DNA of 60,000 nucleotides from Polytrichum commune (taxonomy: Eukaryota; Streptophyta; Polytrichopsida; Polytrichales; Polytrichaceae): contig OX485806.1 in NCBI GenBank assembly GCA_950295325.1, forward strand, positions 4,032,001 to 4,092,000. Direction: 5' to 3'. The notes beneath the pieces are model-generated. The model was not told where the DNA came from. It searched no databases and worked only from the letters and a program-made list of their open reading frames with translations. The position numbers and the translations under genes are program-made. Below, in pieces: positions 33,119-44,700 of the stretch (positions within the stretch are counted from its first letter, which is position 1; each line of letters opens with the position of its first letter).

Positions 33119-35350
33119 GTGAGATTCCTGCCCCTCCACTTCTTTCCAATGTTGTAAATTCCTATGTTTCAGTGGATGGATTGACAGGGGAAAGAGATTC
33201 GGAATTTAGGCCCTTCTTTCCTCTGCGTAGTAGGAAGAGGAGAGTGGCAAAGAATGCAACATTGTCTACTCCTACTGTCGAAGGAGCTGGGCAAGCATCG
33301 TCATTGTCTCCAAGACAAATTCACATCCATCAGAGTGTGAGCATCGAAGGTGGACCGAGCTCGCCGGGGCAACTGATGTTGTTGGGCATTGGAGTTAGAT
33401 GGGTAGCCATTTGTTGTTGTTGTGTGGGTGGGGAGTCAGTCCACAATTGGGTGGTGCACCGGGTTCAATTCCCGGGCTGGCTGCTGTCAGTGCTTTCACT
33501 GTTCAACTAATTTGGGCATGCGAACTGTGCAAGGGTGGTGGAGCGCATGGTTTTCGAGACTTCAGTACCTCTGTCCAAGAAAGGAACTCCCAGTCTACAA
33601 CTGCTGACCTTTTTTGCTTGATTCTTTTTTGTTCCTTGCGGGCTGCCCGCCGAGGCCATGAATTGTCATTTAAGGGTTAAAAGACATAGCTTTTTGGTGT
33701 CATTGATCCTACATATTTGTTACATCACACACCACTTAGATAGAATAGAACAAGGTGTTTTAAAATAAGTGATTGAATGAGACCTGCTTATGTTTGGTGC
33801 TTGCCATACCAAAATTATTTGTAATATGTATATGATTAAGTGTGGCATTAGAATTGATGTGCAGCATATTTATTGTGGGGAACATTAATATCTGAACCTT
33901 TTCAAATATATTATCTTGTCACAAACTACAAAGCAATATTGCCTACCAGAATTGTCTATGATGTTTTTCATAATCATTTATTCATTTTGATATACAACTA
34001 TCAATCATGTGACCCACAATAATAAACATAGATGAGAAAAGGTGTTAATTGAACAAGAAGGCCCACAATAATTAGTATAATGTTTGTTGCCATAGATGAT
34101 GAATAGTGTAGCCCACACTGTATAAGATCAATAGTAAAATGTTTTACAAGGAGACAACCACACTAATTATGTGTTTTAATATTATCATAATCACCAATTA
34201 TGATAATATTATAACACATATAAATTGTATTATTCCATCATATTAAAATAGCATAAAGTTGAAGTGATAAATAAGGATTCACATATCTTTCGTAAAGCTT
34301 AGGTATATCATAAGTGTATTAGTGGAGCTGCCCATAAAAGTGAAGCAATCAAAAGTCAAGATTTAAAAAATCTATCCATATTTATTCAAGTACGTGTTAT
34401 AAGCATCATGTTGATATTTTTTGGACTAGGGTTGAAGACAATTTAGTGTAACCCTTCGTACATAGTGTACGTGATACTAAAACCATAAGCATTGTACTAC
34501 ATTCCCAATACATGTTGATGCAATTGTTTTAAACACCTTGTACATACTAGAAATATATATAATAGAACCATTTTGAGTGCCTCTCCTTAGTGTACATATA
34601 TGCACTTTTATTCCAAGTTCTCAAAGAAATAGGTATGCATGTAAGTGGTGACATATAGGTATACATATGTACAAGAAATAATGAACATTAATTTTTTTTT
34701 CATCCCCCATGTACTACAACATTTATGGTGTTTATAGGGGGGGGGGGATGGACTCTTCATTGGAAACCTAAATAATGTGCGTGGGTCAATATGAAATTGA
34801 ATCTCTTGTGTGCAAAAAAAAATGAATAAAAAAAATGTATATGTACTAACGGAGAGCTAGAAAATGGACTTGTGTATTAATACCAAGCTTTTCAATTTAA
34901 TGTGATAAATGCCTCCACTGCATATACAAAATAAAAACCATGAGTTGAAAAGGCCTTTATTGTATATAATGTTCGATTTTACTTTCCATTGAGAAAGTCA
35001 TTGAACATTTCTTTCAGCCATAGCATGTAACTTGACGATTACATCAAACAAACAAAGACAAGAACATAATAACTTAGCCACAATCCAAAGAGAAAAACTC
35101 AAGGGAGCCCATGAGAGCTCCAATAGCCTCCAGCTTGCAACAGAGAAGAGAAGAGAAGAAACGCTGACCTTTCTCGGCTTGCAACACATAAAACCCAAAT
35201 GCAAAACCCTAACAAGAATGGACAAGGTAGTCATTGAGGACTATTACCATGTGACAACATTGCACCGGAACACTGCCGTCGCCTTTCGAAAGTTTCTACG
35301 GGAAGCGGTTACGGAAGCTTCGAGTAAGTGAAATTGAGGCCATCCACAAA
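33119..35350. other. Mostly AT-rich intergenic sequence with small signals
   Basis: 33435-33480 contains a box-B-like word gggttcaattcccggg within a partial tRNA-like arm. 34171-34217 is a 15-bp-arm inverted repeat (taatattatcataat, spacer cacca, reverse complement). A G-run lies at about 34738-34747. A short frame at 35032-35331 is not convincing. Confidence 0.4.
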
Positions 35351-35682
35351 TTACAGCAGATGTCACGGTAACGGAGAATAAGAAGCAAAAGAGAGACAAA
35401 GAGAGCAAAGAAGGTAAGTAGAGAAGGAAAGAGAGACTTGAGCTTCCGTTGGAAGACGGACCAAACGGGGAAGACAAAAGATGACGACGTTTTCAAGGTT
35501 TGAAGGTAACAACAAATTACAGCATATGTCACGGTAACGGAGAATAAGAAGCAAAAGAGAGACAAAGATAGCAAAGAAGGTAAGTAGAGAAGGAAAGAGA
35601 GACTTGAGCTTCCGTTGGAAGACGGACCAAACGGGGAAGACAGAAGATGACGACGTTTTCAAGGTTTGAAGGTGACGTGGCC
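35351..35682. repeat. 166-bp tandem duplication
   Basis: 35351-35516 (ttacagcagatgtcacggta...) is repeated almost exactly at 35517-35682 (ttacagcatatgtcacggta...), differing at a handful of bases. Both carry the purine-rich stretch agagagacaaagagagc and end in caaggtttgaaggt. Confidence 0.95.
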
Positions 35683-35929
35683 TCACGAGAGGCCAAAACC
35701 CTGGTTCGCCTCCCATAGACTTCTTCTCGATAAAATGGAGGTGCAAAATCACTCATAATTATTAAATTATGTCAATGACCTAATTGGTTATGACCATAAC
35801 CAACTCAAGGAGGTGGATGACTTGTTGCGGAAGGGGTGAGTCATCTACTCTCCTCTCGATGGTTATCTAGTCCATTCATATGGTGTCATATTATCCAAAC
35901 TCTCATTTGTAGTTTTGGTTTCATGGGAC

Positions 35930-36330
35930 CAAACCAACAAAAGTTGTGCTTAAGTGGAGGCCACATATGTTTAAGAATGCCAATTTCGAAACGGAGTTTA
36001 GTAAGCCAAGGTAAAAGAATTTTGGCCTTGACATGTGCCTAACTTTGAGGAACTTAGTTTCAAGGTTTGTCCCTCTTTCTTTGGATAAAGCCATCCATTT
36101 CCAACTCTGATCACAAATGAAGATTTGAAGCCTTGCAAAATCACCATCTTGAAGCATAGTTGAAAATGGACGGTTTTATACCCAATAAAAGATAGACCAA
36201 CCTTGAAACCAAGCTCCTTGAAGTTAGGCATGTGTCAAGGTCAATTTCTTTTTGACTTTGGCTAACTAAACTATGTTTCAAACGTTTTTACAAGCGTGTG
36301 GGGCCTTCCCATAAGAAATTAGCCATGAAC
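35930..36330. mobile_element. Foldback (long inverted-repeat) element
   Basis: The left arm (about 35950-36125) and the right arm (about 36145-36320) are inverted copies of roughly 80% identity. Examples are caaggtttgtccctctttc against gatagaccaaccttgaaacc, cctaactttgaggaacttag against ctccttgaagttaggcatgt, and ccatccatttccaactctg against tagttgaaaatggacgg. The centre of symmetry is near 36135. Such a transcript would fold almost completely. No coding capacity is visible. Confidence 0.75.
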
Positions 36331-37340
36331 AAAAGAATGCTTTGATTCCTCATGTTGCCTCATAACTCAAATACTGCTCTCCAATCCATATTCTCCAAGT
36401 CTATCCCACGTAGAGATACTTGCATCAAAGTGTCCAACTTGAATGAAGTTTGCAAGTGGCTCTTGATAGCATTGTTTTAATAATCTTCTTTCACAAATTA
36501 CAGTAGTGGAGAGAAGGACAAGGATTTTATTGCCAAAGTATAATGAGATATAGCCAATTAGTATACCACTCATTGATGCCCCCACAAAATGGTCATGCCT
36601 CGTACAATGATTTGTTTTCACATTCGTGCCCCAAAGTTTCTACAAACTCAAGCAATTCGGCTATACTTGCATCACGTTTAACCACCATCAATCCAAAATT
36701 TATGATTAATCTCTCCAAGTATTGCGCTAACAAAGGTACACGAACTTCTTCATCACTTGGATGATACTTTCAACTTAAAAGTTTTGATGTGTTGAAAACA
36801 TGTAAAAAATGAAACCTTTTCTTCAAGGTATCCACAACTGCTTGCACATACATAGCCCCCCTCATCTTGTATTCTTCTAGTGTGTCCTCCTGATAAAAAG
36901 TTATTTGTGATGCATAGGATACGATGCATGCCCTCCATCCACCCAAGTTGGAGATAAAAACGGACCCAGGGTCTTGATCATCCAAAGTTAGGACTGTGAC
37001 TTCATTAAAAATGTCTCTTCAAAATAGAATTTAAATAATCCAAAGTGGATTCAATTGCCAAAATATCAACCAAGTCATATTGAAAATTTTAGTTTTGGAC
37101 ATGGAGAGATATACTATCTAAAAAGCATGTTCCCTTCAAGCATTTCTCAACACATCAATTGTGCTCACGATCCGTAGTTTTCATGAAGTCTTGAACTTCA
37201 ACCACTAATTTCTCAAACTTGACCAATTCATTTGTAAGTAGTGGTCGCTTCTTCCCGTTCATTTTAGTAAATCCATTAAGCCACTAAGTACAAGGCATCG
37301 CCAACTTGTTCTTTTTAGAAACACAAGACGAACTCAAATT
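36331..37340 (-). pseudogene. Very decayed transposase-like sequence
   Basis: Minus-strand patches include KFEKLVVEVQDFMKTTDREHN, GGWRACIVSYASQITFYQE and MYVQAVVDTLKKRFHFLHVFN. The last is reminiscent of the 'f...i..nL..RFpd...l.af' region of ZNF862-like hAT proteins. The reading is interrupted by many stops. Assignment is weak. Confidence 0.3.
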
Positions 37341-37577
37341 GGGGTAAGTTCGGTGTCCTTACAGGTGTAGAAGTTGACTCGTATTTCCTAAGTCACTCCG
37401 AAATCGAAGTGTGGTTTATATATATTATTAGGGAATACAACATCGTCTACCCATAGTTATGGGATGCGGTTGACATGTAATGGTGGATGGGAGCTTTCTT
37501 TTGCGTTTCCATGTGACTGGAATTTTTTCATTTGCACTTTCTTCCAATGGGCAAGATCATAACTTTATTAATCAATG

Positions 37578-37714
37578 TCGTTCGTTCACGTGGGCCTCGA
37601 GAATATAACCATGAGATGCCTTAACCTACACACATTAAGTCTTAATGAGTTGGGGTGCCCCAACTCATTAAGTTGGGGCACCCCACGGTTATATTCTTAG
37701 AGCCCATAAGAATG
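37578..37714. mobile_element. Hairpin element with nested palindromes
   Basis: The outer arms gagaatataaccatgagatgcc (about 37598-37619) and ggcaccccacggttatattct (about 37677-37697) are inverted. Inside them lies a perfect 15-bp inverted repeat: cttaatgagttgggg at 37641-37655, spacer tg, reverse complement at 37658-37672. It directly abuts the next inverted-repeat element. Confidence 0.7.
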
Positions 37715-37866
37715 ACATAACATTACTCACCTGATGAGTTGTGTTCATGAGCCCTGCAATAGATTGGAGAATAAAACCTCCGGATGCCGAAATGCTAGTG
37801 CTCCAAATTGAATTTGAAGGCAAGGCAATTGAACACAACTCATCAGTCGAGTAATGTTATGGTACG
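37715..37866. mobile_element. Short terminal-inverted-repeat element (MITE-like)
   Basis: The arm starting cataacattactcacctgat at about 37718 and its inverted copy ending tcgagtaatgttatg at about 37863 match over about 32 bp with two mismatches. The interior is about 85 bp and non-coding. Confidence 0.75.
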
Positions 37867-38170
37867 CACACTGCTTAATAATATATAATGGTATGTTCAT
37901 TTGAAACTTTACATGCCTTTCTTTGTGGTTGTGACTCGTGAGGGGTGCAAAAAGGAGCCCTGCTGCCAAACTGCCAATTGTGAAAGAGGGTCGTATAGAC
38001 GGATGATGGCATCCATCTAGACCTCATGCATCCGTTGCTACAGTGGCGTCTCTCCGCTTGACTGTCTGGCCTCCAGACTCTCAGACAACCAACCCAAACA
38101 CGAAGCTTTCAGTGTTTCCTCTCTCTTTCTCCGTCGCTTGCTTCTTCCTCCCACTTTGCTACTCGCCCTT

Positions 38171-38413
38171 GGTGCCGCGCACATGAGCGCTTGTGCGCCG
38201 CTCCGCCAGGAACAGACCCCGTCCGCCCTCCGCCGGCGAGGGCGGCGAAGCGGACCTCCGCCCCAGCCCCGGGGTTGCAGGCTTCGCCGCCCTCCGCCAC
38301 TATATTTTTTACTACGTGTAAACCAAATGTGGACCAAGAAGAATGACCATGCACCAAAAAATGAACTTATTGATTTTTTTAATACATGCCCAAAAGAGAA
38401 CCATTTTGAAAAA
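38171..38413. repeat. GC-rich direct repeat, copy 1
   Basis: Begins ggtgccgcgcacatgagcg, includes ccgccctccgccggcgaggg and cagccccggggttgcaggc, then passes into an AT-rich tail (aaaccaaatgtgga...gattttttt...cattttga). It is duplicated at 39030. The GC-rich half contrasts sharply with the surrounding AT-rich DNA. Confidence 0.9.
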
Positions 38414-39029
38414 AAAATGAAGTTTGACCTATCTTTTGTCTCCTCTTGAGCTTCACTTGTCCTCACTTCTTGTTAATATATCGAAGGTGTGCCTCACAAA
38501 TCTTTTCACAACAATTCTTACAAAAATTAAGAGCAATTTAATTTGTGCATGTTCAATGTAAGGTACATGTGACATGTACCATGTGTTGGCACTATTTTAA
38601 ATAGGATTGTGAATGTTTGTTTACATTTCATGTTGCTACCACCGTATCTTGCTTAACACTAATCCTCAATTCGTTAGTAATTAATGTTGGAACATTTGCT
38701 ATAAGATATGTTGGGATTCTTCTTTTATCGTAGTTAGGTATTTTTCATGTCCCTAATAGAACTAAATTAAAACATGTAACTTCCACATATTACCATAGTT
38801 CATATTTAGTGTACTTTCACATGGTTATTGTTATTGAGTGTATGTGTTTGTATGAAGTGTATCAAATCCTATTTAGTATTCATTAATGAGGCGGAGGCGG
38901 ATGCCGCAAGGCGGGACCCGTTTGCCACCCCCGCCGAGTTTCCGGGTCTGTCTGACGTCGTCCCGCCGGCCAACCGCGGGACGCCACGTGGCAGTCAGCT
39001 TGGCGCACGGCCAAGCTGACCTTCACCAT

Positions 39030-39296
39030 GGTGCCGCGCACATGAGCGATTGTGCGCCACTCCGCCTGGCGGGCCGGATGAGAATCATCCGGCCACAACA
39101 GAGCCCATCCGCCCTCCGCCGGCGAGGGTGGCGAAGTGGACCTCCGCCCCAGCCCCGGGGTTGCAGGCTTCGCCGCCCTCAGCCAGTAGGTCCCTCACCA
39201 CGTGTAAACCAAATGTGAATAAAGAAGAATGACCATGCACCAAAAAATGAACGTATTGATTTTTTTAATACATGTCCAAAAGAGAGCCATTTTGAT
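39030..39296. repeat. GC-rich direct repeat, copy 2
   Basis: The same sequence as 38171-38413 with an extra segment of about 20 bp after the first 40 bases (gcgggccggatgagaatcat). The upstream flank differs from that of copy 1 and contains an 11-bp inverted repeat, gtcagcttggc / gccaagctgac, at 38994-39020. Confidence 0.9.
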
Positions 39297-40674
39297 CGCT
39301 AAGATGCCTATAGCCTCCGGGAGCTTTGATCGCATGAGCGCGGTTGATCGAGGAAGAAGAGAAGCGGTACTAAGTTAGTCGAAGGGTGAACGAGCTCCGG
39401 CAGGACGTAGGCTTGGTGTGAGGTACGTTTAGGAGTGTCTGAGACCTTCTTGGTGGGCTTGTTTCGCGGTTCAGGGTGGTGTGTTGTGGTGTTAGAGATG
39501 ATTGTTATCTGCGTGTCCTGTGTTTGTTGAATTGGAAATTGGTTCGTAAGGGTGAAGTGTTGTAGCAGCAATGGCTTGTCGTAGATGTAAGCCTGTGCAC
39601 TGATATACAAACACTTCCTAACAAGATAGAGATGTGCCAGAGCTTTGTGGACTGATATCAACCATCCAGCCATCCATTACATTCTTGCGTAGTAAGTGGA
39701 AATGAAGTCAAATTTCCTTCGACGTGCCAAACAGACAGATGGATAGGCAAAAAAATTTGTGTAGGGATTAGGATCGAGGTCTGTTGAATCCTATTGTATT
39801 CACTAGTACCGGCATCAGTATGTTTGATTCCGATCTGTGTACAAATGAGCTAGTGACAATTATTGACACAGTTTGTGTAAGAAACCCTCAGCCCATGCGC
39901 CCTATGGTTATATAGGGCTACCTTTGCCCATATGCAGACTTTACAGATTGTTGCTTAAACCGATCATGCTTTCAACACGAGGGCCTAGGGTCAGATTAGG
40001 AAAGACCTATATTTAATAAGTTCATAAATCATAATTTATTCATGTAGTGTCCAGAAAGTCCATGCTAAGGTGCGGTGTGGTAATCATCCTAGTTTAGGAA
40101 TTGGGAGGCAAACTGGGAGTTGATGAGGCTGCGCACTGAGTATATTTCCTAGAGTTTGTTGAACACTATGATGTTTGGAATCTGTTGGACGGTTTTTGGA
40201 GATCTATGTGCACTTGATGTAGGTATGCACTTTGGTTGAAAAGCAGGTATATTTTGACGTAATAGAAGTGTGCATCGTCATAGTATTTATTCTGCACTGG
40301 GGAAAAGACATAAGCTGATTTGAGGTTATAGGGAATTTGCTGCAGTCAAAGTGTGAGTTGCCATGGATCATTTAGTGAATTAAATCCGAGCATATTGTAA
40401 ATCCTGGAGTTTTTTTCTAAATGGTCTCCAATTTTGAATTTACATATGTTCAGTTTATAGTTTATGTGCATACGATTAAAATGTTTATATATATGTCTTT
40501 TTATGATAATCCGTTTGTTTTTGTGAGCCTTGGAGGGCACAAGTCCAAGATAGTAGTAATATATGTAGTAATGTAAACTCTTGCTGATTGCAGGGAGTAA
40601 TGGTTGAAGGCGAAGGTGAATGTTTGTATAGAACTGTGGTCGATTTTGGGAAAGTGTTAGAGAGGGGACCGATA
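39297..40674. other. No gene seen
   Basis: Intergenic sequence of mixed composition. I see no coding frame, RNA or repeat that I can support. It may hold introns of an unidentified gene ending near 41475. Confidence 0.35.
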
Positions 40675-41049
40675 GTACACTAAATATCATATTTTGTGTC
40701 AGCAATTCTAATTGTAATACTCAAAACTAATTGTAAACTGCAGTGTAGTGTCACCACGACGGAATGCTATACCAAGATTATTTTGTCGATCCTTGTAAAA
40801 CATTTGGGGGGTCATAGATTTACAATTATAGTGGCTTTGCAAGTAATTTTTCATCCTAATTTTAATCATCCATGACTATATTTCATCACAGGTTGCGGAC
40901 AAGAGAAGGTAGGGATTTGGCCAACGGATGAACTCGTCCATCATCCATGACAATATTTGGTCACTTGTTTACAAGATGGACCATCCGAAAGTTACCATAA
41001 TGACATTGAACACCGTATGGCACTAAATGTCATATTTAGTGTAGCTCTG
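40675..41049. mobile_element. MITE with CACTAAATAT termini, copy 2
   Basis: The left end tacactaaatatcatatttt and the right end catatttagtgta are inverted copies. TA flanks both sides. The interior shares atcatccatgacaatattt with the copy at 49633, so the two belong to one family. Confidence 0.7.
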
Positions 41050-41205
41050 TAGTTGCGATCTCTGGGAACAGGCAAGGTAGCCTTGTCATGTGACATATTA
41101 TTTCCTTTGTGCCCAGTGATTTTCCTTGGTGTCAACAATGGCATTCCCTTCTATTATTGATTTTTTCACGCAAAAGACTTATGTGCAACGCATCTCACAT
41201 AGGTT

Positions 41206-41475
41206 GTGGATGTGAAATTTTATGGTTCTCGGAGTAACACTCTGATCAGTGTAGCAGGAAGAACACACGTTCCAGTTACAAGAAAGCGCTTGGTCTTCCA
41301 TTTCCAGTGCGAAGATGACATGAAGAATTGTCGTGGCAACGCTATGGTCAGTGATGTGAGCTTTGAAATCACCCTGAGAGAGTGGAGGTGTAAGGACTTC
41401 ATGTTCAAATGTAGTGAAATGGATCGTACTTGGCCTGGAAGACTTATGTGTTTCGAACTTTCTGGCTTCCAATGA
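41206..41475 (+). CDS. Unrecognised coding-like exon (89 codons)
   Basis: An open frame that follows a plausible acceptor (ctcacatag before gttgtgg) and ends at a TGA. It reads VKFYGSRSNTLISVAG, TRKRLVFHFQCEDDM, VSDVSFEITLREWRCKDFMF and RLMCFELSGF. The alternating hydrophobic pattern suggests a beta-rich fold. It ends 323 bp upstream of the TNL start codon on the same strand and could be the last exon of a separate gene, or a remnant of an earlier NLR-like gene. The family is not recognised. Confidence 0.35.
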   Translation: MDVKFYGSRSNTLISVAGRTHVPVTRKRLVFHFQCEDDMKNCRGNAMVSDVSFEITLREWRCKDFMFKCSEMDRTWPGRLMCFELSGFQ

Positions 41476-41798
41476 TCCACTGGCAGCTGAGGGCAGTGTA
41501 GATTTGGAGCTGCAACACGGTGAGGAGGAAGTATTGAAGGAGTCTGTGTAGTCTGGTGTACCTAGGACATGGCGAGGGCTCTAAACATGTAATGTCCGAA
41601 AGAGTCATGGATTTTGGCTTGTACTATACCATTTATATCCGGACGTTATTAGTGAAATTAGAGAATGGTGTAAGGTACTGTAACCTGCTTATTGTGCAGA
41701 AAGTTCTTTGACACCACCGTATGTAGTTTGATTGAAGCAGGAATCGAAGATGGCTACCTACTCATTCTGAAGATTTTAGGAATCTATATCTAATAGAA

Positions 41799-44700
41799 AT
41801 GTCTGTTGCTCCTGCTGTTGGAGCAGCAACATGGAAGTCTCGTGAATATGACGTGTTTATAAATCACCGGGGGCCGGACGTGAAGAAGACATTTGTGGCT
41901 CATCTCTATGCTGCTTTGAGGAGTTGGGGAATTCGACCATTTCTGGATGCAGAGGACATTCGGTATGCGGTGCCGGTTTTTGAAGAAATTGACAAAGCAC
42001 TAAAAGGTGTTTGTGTTCACGTGGCCATCTTTTCTAAGGGGTATGCAGAGTCTATATATTGTCTGGACGAGTTGTGTGCGATGTTGAAGAGCAAGGGACG
42101 GATAATTCCCGTATTTTATGACGTTGAGGCAGGAAACTTGCGAAGACCCGAGGATGGGCCGTACAAAGAGGCCTTCAAAAAGCATAGAGAGCGTGGGAGG
42201 ACAGAAAAGATCCCGATATGGAAGGAGCTCTTCACGAAGTTGTTGATTACAGGGCTTTTCGAATGGATGAAGTGAATGGGTGAGACTCTCTTTTGTACTG
42301 ATGTTTCTCCAGTGTGTGCTGATATTAATTACCAAATTTGATGAAAAGTTTCTAGGAAGCATGTTGTCGTCCAGGACTTCCCCTTCAGAAGAGTAGAACG
42401 TAAACGGCCTTCCATGATTACAGGGTAGAATTTACGCAACGGTTAGCCCCAATAAGTTGTATAAATTGACATAAATTCATAATGTATATGTTGTTGCAAC
42501 TTATCTTATGGCCACTTGCGTTGATTCCAGAGGCTGATGAGCCATCACATTGTGTTTGTTGGTGTTTGTGGACTCCAGAAATGAGCACGAACTGATAAGT
42601 AGGATCGTGGTGGAAGTTCGAAATGCACTACCCCCTGATTTGCTACCAGGAAGACGAATTGGGTTGGGGAAGTCCATGAAGGATGTGGTGAAGACACTTG
42701 AGAGTGTGAGTGTTATTGGTCTAGTTGGGATGGGCGGTATTGGCAAGACGACCCTTGCTATGGAAGTATACAACCACTTTGTTTCATGTCAACGGTTTGA
42801 GCGTTATTGTTTTGTAAAGGATGTGCAGTCAAGTCAGACTTCTGTGTTGCAGTATAATGTTCTACGTGATTTAGGCGTTGGGTTGGAGTCGCACTGTAAC
42901 GATCAACGTGAATATACACGCACATTATGTGGTGCTTTGAAGGATCCGAGTGTGTTGGTCATTGTTGATGATATAAGTGACGCAGATCAATTCAAAGCTC
43001 TTATCCCTGAGATTAATGAGCTTGGATTGAAGTCTCGGATTGTGATCACATCACGGGCACGGGATGTGTTGAAGGATGCGATGAAAACTCTACCTGCGTC
43101 CTCCAAGGCCGTGTATGACGTGAAAACGTTGAACAAATTTGACTCACAATGTATGTTCAACATCCATGCATTTGGAAGTGAGACACCAAGCGAAGGCTTT
43201 GTTGAATTGGCAGAGATTATTTTAGACGCTTGTGAGGGACTTCCATTGGCTCTTACAGTGATGGGCAGTTACTTGTTTGAAGAGAAGGATAAGGAAATAT
43301 GGGTGGAATCAGTGAAAATGCTAAAAGAGAATACGGAGATTATTGACAAGCTGCGAATCTGTTATGATGGGTTGCCCATAGATGGGGACAGGGCAATGTT
43401 CCGAGATATTGCATGCATGCTAATCGGCGTGAAGCAAGAAGTAGCAATGAGAATTTGGAAGTCGTGTAGGAATTGTAGTTGCAGTTGTTCGAAAACTCCA
43501 GCCTCATCGTTACGGAATCTGATAGACAGGTCACTGGTAAAATTGGACCAGCATGACATATTGAGAATACATGATGTGCTTCGTGACATGGGAAGAGAAA
43601 TAGTAAAGACGGATGGTAATAAGGGAGGGCCACGACCATCAAAGAAGTGGACACACTTGTGGGATCCGGCCAGAGCCGCGGAAGAATTGAGTTGTGGGGA
43701 GGTAAGTTCCAAGGTTTCATGATTTCTGATTGCATACTTGACTTGTAGTTTACAGTCAGGTGAGGCAGGATTATGTGAGACCAGTCTACCACAAATTTAG
43801 ATTTAAAAAGACAAAAGTATTGAGGATCTTGTGCTCGACATGCAGATACGACAGGCATCTGCTGTCTTGTTGGTTTGTTTGGAGTTTAGTCTAGTCCTGC
43901 AATGTAGACAAGCTCTCCAATGAGTATTGTGGGGCCTGTAGGAGGGTATATTTGTCGTGGATTGATTTCTATATTCTTGAGGGATTTTGATGTTATGTTT
44001 TGACATTCTGTGTGGGAAATGAATAAGATTTGGGATCAATTTGATTGATGTGCATTATATTGTGTCCAGGTAAACACCAGGACTCGGGGGATCTGTTTAA
44101 CAGTAGATGATGCAGATTTGATTTATAGCTTGCAGGAATCTACTCTATCTTGTGAAGCCAGTAAATTGGGAAGAATGCAGGAGTTGAACTTGCTTAGACT
44201 AGATGGGTGCAATGTGGTGCACGATGACTTCTCTAGTTGGTCCCAACAACTAAGATGGCTCCAATGGAGGTGGAGCCGATTGACAAGTTTTCCTCCGCAG
44301 TGGAATCTGCCACACTTGGTTGTCCTGGATCTTAGCTGTAGTGACGACCTGGAATGTCTTTGGAAGAGAAATGTTGATGTCATGGTAAGTGTTACTGAAT
44401 TTTTCCCAACTGACATGATTGGATAAAGTTAAAATTGAAATTTGTAATTTAGCATTTTTGTTGTAATGGTTATCATCCTTAGTAGGCCGAGTTTGATTCT
44501 AGTTGTTATGACCTCGTTGTATTGGACCTGGAGGGTTGTCAAAACCTAACTTGTCTTTGGGAGAAGGATGCCAATATTTAGGTAAAAGAGCCTTTTCTTT
44601 TGTAAAGGGTTAGTGACACATAAATATAAATCCTCATTTCTTGTTAACCTTTTCTACTTTGTACACAAGTTTGAATAGTGTGGTCAATATTGATTCCCAA

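Noticed and set aside
33435-33485. Possible tRNA gene (box-B-like gggttcaattcccggg)
   Set aside because: Only a T-arm-like hairpin is present. No acceptor stem, D-arm or anticodon arm can be completed.
35363-35752. Minus-strand frame of 129 codons with internal repeats
   Set aside because: It exists only because of the 166-bp tandem duplication and has no start context or domain.
38138-38449. Frames across the GC-rich direct repeats
   Set aside because: Open on both strands in more than one register, with no recognisable domain. Treated as repeat sequence.
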